Source: Rhizobium sp. BK602 (lineage in GTDB: Bacteria > Pseudomonadota > Alphaproteobacteria > Rhizobiales > Rhizobiaceae). Taken from it: 64,000 nucleotides of DNA. The notes under the pieces are model-generated. The model saw only the letters and a list, made by a program, of their open reading frames with translations. It had not been told where the DNA came from and made no database searches. Position numbers and translations under genes: made by a program. Position 1 is the first letter of the stretch; each line of letters opens with the position of its first letter. Location of the stretch: NCBI RefSeq assembly GCF_014195095.1, contig NZ_JACIBC010000014.1, positions 1-64,000 on the forward strand, given 5' to 3'. Below, one piece after another: positions 34,368-43,313 of the stretch.

Positions 34368-34904
34368 ATGCGCGACATCATCATATTGCCGGGCCTCGGC
34401 GGCTCCGGCGACGGCCATTGGCAGACGCTGTGGGAACGCCAGGACCCGCGCATGCGCCGGTTCCAGCCGTCGAGCTGGGACAGGCCGGAATTGACAGATT
34501 GGATCGCGGCGCTCGACCAGGAGATCAGTCGCTCGAAGACGCCGCCGATCCTTGTCGCCCATAGCCTTGCCTGCCAGTTCATCGCGCATTGGGCGGCTTC
34601 CGCGAAAACGAAAATCCTTGGCGCTTTCCTCGTTGCCGTGCCCGATCCCAGCGGCGATATCTATCTGAGCGAAGCTCCGAGCTTCGCCAATCCGCCACGC
34701 CGAAGGCTGCCGTTTCCGTCGCTCCTCGTCGCCAGCACCGACGATCCCTATGGGCCGTTCGGCTATGCCAAGGAAAGCGCTTCCGTCTGGGGCAGCGAAC
34801 TCGCCGATGTTGGTCCGCTCGGCCACATCAATGCCGCCTCGGGGCTTGGCGGCTGGCCGGAGGGCCAGGCTCTTTTCCGGCGTTTCACGGCCGGGCTCGA
34901 TTGA
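34368..34904 (+). CDS. RBBP9/YdeN-type alpha/beta hydrolase
   Basis: A 178-residue serine hydrolase. It starts MRDIIILPGLGGSGDGHWQT, typical of the family. The nucleophile is Ser in LVAHSLACQF, the acid is likely Asp in VASTDDPYG, and the His is in LGHINAASGLGGWPEG. The start at 34368 follows GAGAGAGGA; an in-frame upstream ATG is less supported. The substrate is unknown. Confidence 0.88.
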   Translation: MRDIIILPGLGGSGDGHWQTLWERQDPRMRRFQPSSWDRPELTDWIAALDQEISRSKTPPILVAHSLACQFIAHWAASAKTKILGAFLVAVPDPSGDIYLSEAPSFANPPRRRLPFPSLLVASTDDPYGPFGYAKESASVWGSELADVGPLGHINAASGLGGWPEGQALFRRFTAGLD

Positions 34905-35058
34905 AGAAGGCCATGCGACCCGTATGTTTACCGGCGCCGGTCCAATCCCTCTTCTTGCGCAGTCCGCTGAGCAGCGCCAGGATAAAAGACTGGAATTTTC
35001 ATCGGCCGATCCTTCCTGCGTGATTCCGTTCCGTCAGCTTATCGGCTAAAAGCCTCCC

Positions 35059-35664
35059 ATGGCAAAGCGAGTCACCGGTCCCGAAATCGAAAAACTGATC
35101 CAGCTTCTGGCGAAGGTGCCGGGGCTCGGCCCGCGCTCGGCGCGGCGTGCCGCGCTGCATCTGATCAAGAAGAAGGATCAGCTCCTCGGCCCGCTGTCCC
35201 ATGCGATGGGCGAGGCCTATGACAAGGTGAAGGTCTGCTCGCGCTGCGGCAATGTCGATACCGTCGATCCCTGCACCGTCTGCACCGACGACCGCCGCGA
35301 CCAGGGCGTCATCATCGTCGTCGAGGATGTCGCCGACCTCTGGGCGCTGGAGCGTGCCGGCGCGATGAATGCCGCCTATCATGTGCTCGGCGGCGTGCTC
35401 TCGCCGCTCGACGGCGTCGGCCCCGACGATCTCAACATTCGCGGCCTGATCGAACGCGTCGGCGAAGGCGGCATTCGCGAGATCATCATCGCCGTCAACG
35501 CCACCGTCGAGGGGCAAACCACAGCACACTATATAACCGACCAGCTCGCCGGCCTGGAGGTGAAGATCACTCGATTGGCGCACGGCGTGCCCGTCGGCGG
35601 CGAACTCGACTATCTCGACGAGGGCACGCTGACGGCGGCGCTTCGGGCACGGACGGCGATTTGA
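35059..35664 (+). CDS. recR: Recombination protein RecR
   Basis: Works with RecO and RecF (recF also lies in this window) to load RecA at single-strand gaps. The N-terminal helix-hairpin-helix is PGLGPRSARRAALHL, the zinc finger uses Cys60, Cys63, Cys72 and Cys75 (KVCSRCGNV, DPCTVCTD), and the Toprim domain contains VIIVVEDVADLWALERAG and GEGGIREIIIAVNATVEGQT. 201 residues, normal length. Confidence 0.96.
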   Translation: MAKRVTGPEIEKLIQLLAKVPGLGPRSARRAALHLIKKKDQLLGPLSHAMGEAYDKVKVCSRCGNVDTVDPCTVCTDDRRDQGVIIVVEDVADLWALERAGAMNAAYHVLGGVLSPLDGVGPDDLNIRGLIERVGEGGIREIIIAVNATVEGQTTAHYITDQLAGLEVKITRLAHGVPVGGELDYLDEGTLTAALRARTAI

Positions 35665-35740
35665 AGGAGGAAATGGATTGGTGCGAAGACATTGCCTTTC
35701 GCTCACGCTCAAGGCGCTCGTCGCCAATGCTTCTCGTAAC

Positions 35741-35925
35741 CTCCCTCTGCCCTTTCGGGCATCTCCCCCACAAGGGGAGAGATCAGTAACCCGCAGCACC
35801 AACAGACCTCAAATTGAGATTGTCTCCTCAGAGACTGAAGCATATCGGGTTGGTGAAAGGTGCGGCAAACTCCCGACAATCTCCCCCCTTGCGGGGGAGA
35901 TGTCGCGAAAGCGACAGAGAGGGGT
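35741..35925. repeat. BIME-like REP pair overlapping the mltB start
   Basis: The left unit (about 35741-35781) has CCCTCTGCCC and CTCCCCCACAAGGGGAGAG. The right unit (about 35880-35925) has CTCCCCCCTTGCGGGGGAGA followed by the palindrome TGTCGCGAAAGCGACAG and AGAGGGG. The two units are in inverted orientation. The right unit extends into the predicted coding sequence of the transglycosylase. Confidence 0.82.
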
Positions 35926-37183
35926 TCGGGAGGCTCGGCAAACTCGACATTTCCTTTCCCTAATCTGCATCCTCCTCCTCACCCTCCTCCCTCTGCCCGC
36001 TTTCGCCGCCTCCAAGGCCGACGTCGAAGCGCAATTCCAGACTTGGATCCAGAAAGACCTGTGGCCGGAAGCCAAGAAGGACGGCATTTCCGAAAAGACC
36101 TTTCGCGCCGCCTTCGCCGGGGTCACCCTGAACTGGAGCCTGCCGGATCTCGCGCCGCCCGGTTTTCCGAAGCCGAAGGAGCAGAAGCAGACACAGGCGG
36201 AATTCTCCTCGCCCGCTCCCTATTTCGACGAGGGGCGGCTGCAGAGATTGGCGACGACGGGGCGTAGCTTTGCCACACAATATGGCCCGGCACTGAAGCG
36301 GATCGAGAAGGCCTATGGCGTGCCCGGCCCGATCCTGCTCGCCATCTGGGGCCGCGAGACCGGTTTCGGCGCGGCCAAGCTGCCGAATTCGGCGGTGCAG
36401 GTGCTGGCGACCAAGGCCTTCATGTCGACCCGCAAGGAGATGTTCCGCACCGAGCTCATTGCGGGCCTGCGCATTCTCGACCATGGCGACGTCACACCCG
36501 ACCAGTTCATGGGCTCCTGGGCCGGCGCGCTCGGCCAGCCGCAATTCATGCCGACCAGCTACCTGAAATATGCCGTCGATTTCGACGGCGACGGGCATCG
36601 CAACATCTGGACGTCTGTGCCGGACACGCTCGCTTCCATCGCCAACTATCTGGTGCAGAAGGGCTGGCAGCGCGGCCGCGGCTGGGGTTACGAAGTAACG
36701 ATCCCGGCCAATGTCTCCTGCGCCCAGGAAGGGCCGGATCTCGCCAAGCCGATCTCGCAATGGGCGTCGCTCGGCATCGCCAGGATCTCCGGCAAGGCAT
36801 TTCCCTCCGACGAACTGGGCGCCGGCGGCATGATGCTGGTGCCGGCCGGCCGCGACGGGCCGGAATTCATCGTCACGCCGAACTTCTACGTCATCAAGGA
36901 ATACAATAATTCCGACCTCTACGGCCTTTATATCGGCAATCTCGCCGATCGGATCGCCTATGGCGCCGGCGCCTTCCAGGGCCAATGGGGCGATGTCGGC
37001 AAGATGCTGCGCTCGGATGTCGCCGGCATGCAGAAGACGCTGGAGCGGAAGGGCTACGATGTCGGCGGCACCGATGGCCTGCCGGGCTACAAGACACGGC
37101 GCTCGATCGGCCAGTGGCAGGAAAAGAGCGGCCTGAAGCCCACCTGCTATCCCGAAAGCTCGATGCTCGGCGTGCTGAAATAG
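35900..37183 (+). CDS. MltB-family lytic murein transglycosylase
   Basis: Cleaves glycan strands of peptidoglycan. Signal peptide is about 1-36 (hydrophobic core LICILLLTLLPLPAFA). The SLT_2/MltB catalytic domain (about 40-350) has the catalytic Glu153 in WGRETGFG and GDVTPDQFMGSWAGALGQPQ. A C-terminal peptidoglycan-binding domain follows (LERKGYDVGGTDGLPGYKTR). The only usable start, ATG 35900, lies inside a palindromic repeat, so the basic first residues (MSRKRQRGVREARQTRH) derive largely from it. No ATG lies between the repeat and the hydrophobic core. 427 residues. Confidence 0.9.
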   Translation: MSRKRQRGVREARQTRHFLSLICILLLTLLPLPAFAASKADVEAQFQTWIQKDLWPEAKKDGISEKTFRAAFAGVTLNWSLPDLAPPGFPKPKEQKQTQAEFSSPAPYFDEGRLQRLATTGRSFATQYGPALKRIEKAYGVPGPILLAIWGRETGFGAAKLPNSAVQVLATKAFMSTRKEMFRTELIAGLRILDHGDVTPDQFMGSWAGALGQPQFMPTSYLKYAVDFDGDGHRNIWTSVPDTLASIANYLVQKGWQRGRGWGYEVTIPANVSCAQEGPDLAKPISQWASLGIARISGKAFPSDELGAGGMMLVPAGRDGPEFIVTPNFYVIKEYNNSDLYGLYIGNLADRIAYGAGAFQGQWGDVGKMLRSDVAGMQKTLERKGYDVGGTDGLPGYKTRRSIGQWQEKSGLKPTCYPESSMLGVLK

Positions 37184-37268
37184 GCGGCACGGCCGGGTTT
37201 CGGCGCGAACAGCTTGCAATTTGCCGGGAACGGGCTTATATCCGCATCAAATTCTTGATCGTCTGATG

Positions 37269-37300
37269 AAGAGTGGGCCGCAAGGACCCGCTCTTTTTTA
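37269..37300 (+). terminator. Terminator after the transglycosylase gene
   Basis: AGAGTGGG pairs with CCCGCTCT (one G-T pair) around a CCGCAAGGA loop, followed by TTTTTTA. It separates mltB from the rimP operon, whose promoter probably lies nearby. Confidence 0.78.
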
Positions 37301-37342
37301 TTAGCTCGATCTCCAAATGCATGACAATGCAGGAGTGAACGC

Positions 37343-37948
37343 TTGTCGGAAGAGACAAACGCAAACAATGCCAATGAACCCAGGCTGATCGTCGAGACTG
37401 GCCTTGACCAGCGCGTCGCCGCCATCATCGAGCCGGTCCTCGTCGGCATGGGCTTCCGCCTGGTGCGCGTGCGCCTCATGAACCAGAACGGCCTGACATT
37501 GCAGGTCATGACCGAACGCAACGACGGCACGATGGATGTCGAGGGTTGCGAAGAGGTCTCCACCGCGATTTCGCCGGTGCTGGATGTGGAAGATCCGATC
37601 GATAAGGCGTATCATCTGGAAGTATCTTCGCCGGGTATCGACCGCCCGATGGTGCGCAAGTCCGATTTCCAGCGCTGGATCGGCCATCTCGTCAAGTGCG
37701 AGACCTCGATCCTGGTTGACAACCGCAAGCGCTTCCGCGGCAAGATCGCCGAGGTCAACGACGATGGCTTCACGATCGAACGCGACCAGGTCGCTTACGG
37801 CGAGGAGCCGAAGGTAACCATTCCGTTCAGCACGCTGGCCGAAGCCAAGCTGATCCTGACGGACGATCTCATCCGCGATGCGTTGCGCGCCGACAAGCAG
37901 GCCAAGGCCGAGGCTGCGAACCAGAACGAAGCGGACGACGAAGAATAA
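37343..37948 (+). CDS. rimP: Ribosome maturation factor RimP
   Basis: Assists late 30S subunit assembly. The start is TTG at 37343 with AGGAG seven bases upstream, giving MSEETNANNANEPRLI; no suitable ATG lies upstream. Typical features are VLVGMGFRLVRVRLM, VEGCEEVSTAISPVLDVED and LEVSSPGIDRPMVRKSDF. The acidic C-terminal tail (QNEADDEE) is usual for rhizobia. 201 residues. First gene of the rimP-nusA-ylxR-infB operon. Confidence 0.94.
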   Translation: MSEETNANNANEPRLIVETGLDQRVAAIIEPVLVGMGFRLVRVRLMNQNGLTLQVMTERNDGTMDVEGCEEVSTAISPVLDVEDPIDKAYHLEVSSPGIDRPMVRKSDFQRWIGHLVKCETSILVDNRKRFRGKIAEVNDDGFTIERDQVAYGEEPKVTIPFSTLAEAKLILTDDLIRDALRADKQAKAEAANQNEADDEE

Positions 37949-38010
37949 CCGATCAACGAACCGCCTAACGGGACGGGAACCCCGAGGCAGGAAGACGGAG
38001 ACTAAAGACA

Positions 38011-39615
38011 ATGGCAGTCAGTGCGAACCGGCTCGAACTTCTGCAGATCGCAGATGCTGTGGCCCGCGAAAAGGTCATCGACCGCGAGATCGTGCTTGCC
38101 GCAATGGCGGACGCGATCCAGAAGGCCGCGCGCTCCCGTTACGGCACGGAGTCGAACATCCGCGCCGACATCAATCCGAAGACCGGCGAGATCCGCCTGC
38201 AGCGCCTGCTCGAAGTCGTCGAGAAGGCCGAGGACTATTCCACGCAGATCCCGCTGGAACTCGCCCGCGACCGCAATCCGGACGCAGCCCTCGGCGACTT
38301 CATCGCCGATCCGCTGCCGCCGATGGATTTCGGCCGCATCGCCGCACAGTCGGCCAAGCAGGTCATCGTGCAGAAGGTGCGCGAAGCCGAGCGTGACCGT
38401 CAGTTCGACGAATTCAAGGATCGCGTCGGCGAAATCGTCAACGGCACGGTCAAGCGCGTCGAATACGGCAACGTCATCGTCGACCTCGGCCGTGGCGAAG
38501 GCATCATTCGCCGCGACGAGATGATCCCGCGCGAAAACTTCCGTTACGGCGACCGCGTCCGCGCCTATGTCTACGACGTCCGCCGCGAGCAGCGCGGTCC
38601 GCAGATCTTCCTGTCGCGCACGCATCCGCAGTTCATGGTCAAGCTCTTCACCATGGAAGTACCCGAGATCTATGACGGCATCATCCAGGTGAAGTCGGTT
38701 GCCCGCGATCCCGGCTCGCGCGCCAAGATCGCCGTCATCTCGAACGATTCGTCGATCGACCCGGTCGGCGCCTGCGTCGGTATGCGCGGTTCGCGCGTCC
38801 AGGCCGTCGTCGGCGAGCTGCAGGGCGAAAAGATCGACATCATTCCCTGGTCCAACGAGCCGGCGAACTTCGTCGTCAACGCGCTGCAGCCGGCGGAAGT
38901 CGCCAAGGTCGTTCTCGACGAGGACGCCGAGCGCATCGAAGTCGTGGTTCCGGACGAACAGCTGTCGCTGGCCATCGGCCGCCGCGGCCAGAATGTCCGC
39001 CTCGCCTCGCAGCTGACCGGCTGGGACATCGACATCATGACGGAAGCCGAGGAATCGGAGCGCCGCCAGAAGGAATTCAACGAGCGCACCAACCTGTTCA
39101 TGGAAGCGCTCGACGTCGACGAGATGGTCGGTCAGGTTCTGGCCTCCGAAGGCTTTGCCGCCGTCGAGGAACTGGCCTATGTCGATCTCGACGAAATCGC
39201 TTCCATCGACGGTTTCGACGAAGAGACCGCCCAGGAAATCCAGGAGCGCGCCCGCGAATATCTGGCGCGCCTGGAAGCCGAAATGGACGAGAAGCGCAAG
39301 GCGCTCGGCGTTGCCGACGAACTGCGTGAGATCAACGGCATGACCGCGCAGATGATGGTTGCGCTCGGCGAGGACGGCATCAAGACGATCGAGGACTTCG
39401 CCGGCTGCGCCGCCGATGATCTCGTTGGCTGGAGCGAGCGCAAGAACGGCGAGACGAAGAAATTCGAAGGCCTGTTCTCCAAGCTCGAAGTGTCGCGCGT
39501 CGAAGCTGAACAGATGGTCGTGCAGGCTCGCCTGCTGGCCGGCTGGATCACCGAAGCCGATCTTGCCGCCGAAGCCGAAGAGGCGTCGGAGGATGAGACC
39601 GAGCAAGACGCATGA
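38011..39615 (+). CDS. nusA: Transcription termination/antitermination factor NusA
   Basis: Binds RNA polymerase and modulates pausing, termination and antitermination. Domains in order: N-terminal RNAP-binding (about 1-130), S1 (about 135-200; GEIVNGTVKRVEYGNVIVDL), KH1 and KH2 (about 230-345; ACVGMRGSRVQAVVGELQGE, LSLAIGRRGQNVRLAS), and two acidic C-terminal helix-hairpin-helix repeats. 534 residues. The stop overlaps the ylxR start by 4 bases. Confidence 0.97.
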   Translation: MAVSANRLELLQIADAVAREKVIDREIVLAAMADAIQKAARSRYGTESNIRADINPKTGEIRLQRLLEVVEKAEDYSTQIPLELARDRNPDAALGDFIADPLPPMDFGRIAAQSAKQVIVQKVREAERDRQFDEFKDRVGEIVNGTVKRVEYGNVIVDLGRGEGIIRRDEMIPRENFRYGDRVRAYVYDVRREQRGPQIFLSRTHPQFMVKLFTMEVPEIYDGIIQVKSVARDPGSRAKIAVISNDSSIDPVGACVGMRGSRVQAVVGELQGEKIDIIPWSNEPANFVVNALQPAEVAKVVLDEDAERIEVVVPDEQLSLAIGRRGQNVRLASQLTGWDIDIMTEAEESERRQKEFNERTNLFMEALDVDEMVGQVLASEGFAAVEELAYVDLDEIASIDGFDEETAQEIQERAREYLARLEAEMDEKRKALGVADELREINGMTAQMMVALGEDGIKTIEDFAGCAADDLVGWSERKNGETKKFEGLFSKLEVSRVEAEQMVVQARLLAGWITEADLAAEAEEASEDETEQDA

Positions 39616-40301
39616 CGAGCGCCGAAGGGCCGCAGGCACCCTCCGAAGACGATGATCTCGGGGGTGCCGTCAACGGCCGCATGTGCATCGTAACACGCGA
39701 AAGCGGATCGCCGGACGAGCTGATCCGCTTCGTCGCCGCTCCGGACGGGACCATCGTCCCCGATCTGAAGCGGCAACTGCCGGGACGCGGCTGCTGGGTC
39801 AAGCTCGACCGGGCGCTGGTGGACAAGGCGGTGGCGAAGAAATTGTTTGCCCGCGCCCTGAAGGCGGAGGTGACGGCACCGAGCGATCTCGGCGCCATCG
39901 TCGATCGTCTTCTCGTGGCGCAGCTTGCCGGGATGATGCACATGGCGCGCAAGGCGGGCCAGTTCGTCAATGGCTCGTCGAAAGTGGACGGTGCCGTTCG
40001 CAACGGTTCGGCGCTTGCCGTGTTCCACGCGATCGATGCCGCCGCCGATGGCGTCCGCAAGATCGACCAGGCGCGAAAGGCCTGGCATCTCGGCATGGAG
40101 ACCGAAAAGGAAATACCGTCATTCCGTGTCTTCACGGAGGCGGAAATGGAAGAACAGATGGGCCAGAACGCTTTTATCCATGCCGCAGCGCTTGCGGGGC
40201 GGGCGGGTGAAGGTGTAGTGAAGCGCGCAAACCTGCTCGAACGGTACCGCAACGGCGGTCAGTCCCGGGCAACGGGCGGCGCTGGCCGGCGAAAACAATG
40301 A
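39612..40301 (+). CDS. YlxR (DUF448) and YlxQ/L7Ae-like fusion RNA-binding protein
   Basis: A 229-residue protein. The N-terminal half is YlxR-like: CIVTRESGSPDELIRFV and the motif PGRGCWVKL. The middle (about 100-165; LLVAQLAGMMHMARKAGQ, then a Val-Asn-Gly-Ser stretch) resembles the L7Ae/YlxQ fold, which in Bacillus is a separate gene next to YlxR. The basic C-terminus is probably flexible. Overlap with nusA (ATGA) and position before infB imply a role in RNA metabolism. The exact function is unknown. Confidence 0.87.
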   Translation: MTSAEGPQAPSEDDDLGGAVNGRMCIVTRESGSPDELIRFVAAPDGTIVPDLKRQLPGRGCWVKLDRALVDKAVAKKLFARALKAEVTAPSDLGAIVDRLLVAQLAGMMHMARKAGQFVNGSSKVDGAVRNGSALAVFHAIDAAADGVRKIDQARKAWHLGMETEKEIPSFRVFTEAEMEEQMGQNAFIHAAALAGRAGEGVVKRANLLERYRNGGQSRATGGAGRRKQ

Positions 40302-40402
40302 CGCGGTCACCGGCCAATGCCGGACGCCTCATTAAGGTACATGCATTGAACGACAGGGTCTGACGGACGATTCCGTGCCCTGTCCGAAGGAACGGGAACG
40401 GA

Positions 40403-43135
40403 ATGACCGACAATCAAGACGACAAGACGCTAAGTGTTTCGGGTAAGAAGACCCTCACCTTGAAGCCCTCAGGCGTGAACCAGGGCACCGTGCGCCAGGA
40501 CATGGGCCGCGGTCGCACCAAGGCGGTCGTGGTCGAGACACGCAAACGCCGCCCGCTGCGCCCTGAAGACGAAAAGCCGACGATAACGGCCGCCCCCGTC
40601 ACGGCATCCGTGACGCGTGTCGCCGAACCGACACCGCAGCCGCCGCGCCCGCCGCAGCCGGCTCCGCGCATTCATCAGCCAGGCGGCCAGCAGCAGCGTC
40701 CGCAGCAGTCCAACCAGGGCAATCAGCAGCGCCCGCAGCAGGAGCGTTCCTCGCGGCCGGTGGTCCTGAACCATTTGTCGGCCGGCGAAATGGACGCCCG
40801 CCGCCGCGCGCTCGCCGAAGCCCAGGCCCGTGACGCCGCCGATGCGATCCGCCGCGCCGAGGAAGAGGCACGCCGTGCCGAGGAAGAAGCTGCCCGCGTG
40901 ATCGCCGAGCAGGCCGAAGCTGCCCGCCGCGCCGCCGAAGAGGCCGCCCGTGCCGCCGAAGCCAAGACCGCGGCGCCCACGCCCGTCGCCGAAACCCAGG
41001 CGGAGGCGCCGAAGCCCGCCGCACAGCCGGCAGCCGCTCCCGTCGTTGCCCGTCGCCCGGATGCGGCGCCGCAGGCGGCACGTCCCGGCGCAGCCGCTGT
41101 CGAAGCCCCCGGCAACCGCCGCCGGGTCAATCAGGAAGACGATGATCGCGGTCCTGCGCGCGGCGCTCCGGCGCGCGGCAAGCTCGTGCGGCCGGAACCG
41201 GCAAAGCCGGTCACCACCCGCCCGAAGACGGAGGACGACCGCCGTCGCGGCAAGCTGACGGTGACGACGGCCGATGTCGACGAAGACGGCAATGCCCGTG
41301 GTCGCTCGCTGTCGGCCATGCGCCGCCGCCAGGAGAAGTTCCGCCGCAGCCAGATGCAGGAAACGCGCGAGAAGATCTCGCGTGAAGTCGTGCTGCCGGA
41401 AACCATCACCATTCAGGAACTGTCGCAGCGCATGTCCGAACGCGCCGTCGACGTCATCAAGTACCTGATGAAGGAAGGCCAGATGATGAAGCCCGGCGAC
41501 ATCATCGACGCCGACCTGGCCGAGCTCATCGCCGGCGAATTCGGCCATACGGTCAAGCGCGTATCGGAATCCGACGTCGAACAGGGCATCTTCAACGTTG
41601 CCGACGAGGAAGGCGAACTGGTTTCGCGTCCGCCGGTCGTCACCATCATGGGCCACGTCGACCACGGCAAGACCTCGCTGCTCGACGCCATCCGCCATGC
41701 CAACGTGGTCGCCGGCGAAGCCGGTGGCATCACCCAGCATATCGGCGCCTATCAGGTCGAGCAGAACGGTCAGAAGATCACCTTCATCGACACGCCCGGC
41801 CACGCCGCCTTCACGGCGATGCGCGCTCGCGGCGCCCAGGCAACCGATATCGCCATCCTGGTGGTCGCGGCCGACGACAGCGTGATGCCGCAGACGATCG
41901 AATCGATCAACCATGCCAAGGCGGCGGGTGTTCCGATCATCGTGGCGATCAACAAGATCGACAAGCACGAAGCCAATCCGCAGAAGGTCCGCACGGAACT
42001 CCTGCAGCATGAAGTCTTCGTCGAATCGATGGGCGGTGAAGTGCTTGACGTCGAAGTCTCCGCCAAGAACCGCGTCAACCTCGACAAGCTGCTCGAAGCC
42101 ATCCTGCTGCAGGCGGAAATCCTTGATCTCAAGGCCAATCCGAACCGCACGGCCGAAGGCACGGTCATCGAAGCCCAGCTCGATCGCGGCCGCGGCTCCG
42201 TTGCCACCGTTCTCGTCCAGAAGGGCACGCTGCGTCCGGGCCAGATCGTCGTCGCCGGCGATCAGTGGGGCCGCGTGCGCGCTCTGGTCAACGACAAGGG
42301 CGAGCATGTCAAGGAAGCGGGTCCGGCCATGCCGGTCGAGGTGCTCGGTCTTTCCGGCGCACCGCAGGCCGGCGACAAGTTCGCCGTCGTCGAAAGCGAA
42401 AGCCGCGCCCGCGAGATTTCCGAATATCGCCAGCGTCTCACCCGCGACAAGGCGGCTGCCCGCCAGTCTGGCCAGCGCGGCTCGCTGGAACAGATGATGA
42501 CGCAGCTGCAGAGCACGGGCGTCAAGGAATTCCCGCTGGTCATCAAGGGCGACGTGCAGGGCTCGATCGAAGCCATTGCCGGCGCGCTGGAGAAGCTCGG
42601 TACCGACGAAGTTCGTGCCCGCATCGTCCATTCCGGCGTCGGCGGCATCACCGAATCCGATATTTCGCTGGCCGGCGCGTCCGACGCGGCGATCATCGGC
42701 TTCAACGTCCGCGCCAATGCCCAGGCTCGCACGCTGTCCGAGCGCGAAGGCATCGAGATCCGCTACTACAACATCATCTACGACCTCGTGGATGACGTGA
42801 AGGCGGCGATGTCGGGCCTGCTCTCTCCGGAACGGCGCGAGACCTTCCTCGGCAATGCCGAGATCCTCGAGGTGTTCAACATCACGAAGGTCGGCAAGGT
42901 CGCGGGTTGCCGCGTCACCGAAGGCAAGGTCGAGCGTGGCGTCGGCGTCCGCCTGGTGCGCGACAACGTCGTCATCCACGAAGGCAAGCTCAAGACGCTC
43001 AAGCGCTTCAAGGACGAAGTCTCGGAAGTCAACATGGGCCAGGAATGCGGCATGGCCTTCGAAAACTACGAAGACATCCGCGCCGGCGATACGATCGAAT
43101 GCTTCCGCGTCGAACACATCACGCGCACGCTGTAA
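40403..43135 (+). CDS. infB: Translation initiation factor IF-2
   Basis: GTPase that places initiator tRNA on the 30S subunit. The long N-terminus (about 1-330) is Pro/Gln-rich and then Ala/Glu/Arg-rich, probably helical or disordered. The IF2_N motif ETITIQELSQRMSERAVDVI is at about 333-352. The G domain (about 410-580) has GHVDHGKTS, DTPGHAAF and NKIDK, followed by domains II, III and the tRNA-binding domain. 910 residues, long but typical for Rhizobium. Confidence 0.97.
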   Translation: MTDNQDDKTLSVSGKKTLTLKPSGVNQGTVRQDMGRGRTKAVVVETRKRRPLRPEDEKPTITAAPVTASVTRVAEPTPQPPRPPQPAPRIHQPGGQQQRPQQSNQGNQQRPQQERSSRPVVLNHLSAGEMDARRRALAEAQARDAADAIRRAEEEARRAEEEAARVIAEQAEAARRAAEEAARAAEAKTAAPTPVAETQAEAPKPAAQPAAAPVVARRPDAAPQAARPGAAAVEAPGNRRRVNQEDDDRGPARGAPARGKLVRPEPAKPVTTRPKTEDDRRRGKLTVTTADVDEDGNARGRSLSAMRRRQEKFRRSQMQETREKISREVVLPETITIQELSQRMSERAVDVIKYLMKEGQMMKPGDIIDADLAELIAGEFGHTVKRVSESDVEQGIFNVADEEGELVSRPPVVTIMGHVDHGKTSLLDAIRHANVVAGEAGGITQHIGAYQVEQNGQKITFIDTPGHAAFTAMRARGAQATDIAILVVAADDSVMPQTIESINHAKAAGVPIIVAINKIDKHEANPQKVRTELLQHEVFVESMGGEVLDVEVSAKNRVNLDKLLEAILLQAEILDLKANPNRTAEGTVIEAQLDRGRGSVATVLVQKGTLRPGQIVVAGDQWGRVRALVNDKGEHVKEAGPAMPVEVLGLSGAPQAGDKFAVVESESRAREISEYRQRLTRDKAAARQSGQRGSLEQMMTQLQSTGVKEFPLVIKGDVQGSIEAIAGALEKLGTDEVRARIVHSGVGGITESDISLAGASDAAIIGFNVRANAQARTLSEREGIEIRYYNIIYDLVDDVKAAMSGLLSPERRETFLGNAEILEVFNITKVGKVAGCRVTEGKVERGVGVRLVRDNVVIHEGKLKTLKRFKDEVSEVNMGQECGMAFENYEDIRAGDTIECFRVEHITRTL

Positions 43136-43160
43136 GGTCATAAAGTTTAAACGATGGGAC

Positions 43161-43188
43161 GGGCGCCGGAACATGCAGTCCGGCGCCC
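43161..43188 (+). promoter_or_regulatory. Intercistronic hairpin between infB and rbfA
   Basis: GGGCGCCGGA pairs perfectly with TCCGGCGCCC around ACATGCAG. No U-tract follows. It is probably a processing or stabilising structure, or a weak attenuator, in front of a palindromic repeat. Confidence 0.6.
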
Positions 43189-43194
43189 GAACCT

Positions 43195-43304
43195 TTAGAG
43201 CCATTCCAGGAAAACTGCGCAGCGGTTTTCCGTCCGGAATTGCGTCAAAACACGAAGATAGAGCGGTCCAACGTTTCTCAGGAAGAGCTGAACCGCTCTA
43301 GGAA
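43195..43304. repeat. Palindromic repeat, family B copy 2
   Basis: Carries ATTCCAGGAAAACTGCGCA and GGTTTTCCGTCCGGAATTGC, with outer parts TAGAGCGGT and ACCGCTCTA forming an inverted repeat. It lies inside the infB-rbfA operon, 10 bases before rbfA. Related copies are at 25684 and 54633. Confidence 0.85.
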
Positions 43305-43313
43305 CCAAAGCCA

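Noticed and set aside
40469..43204. 911-codon minus-strand frame opposite infB
   Set aside because: Antisense shadow; infB is unambiguous on the plus strand.
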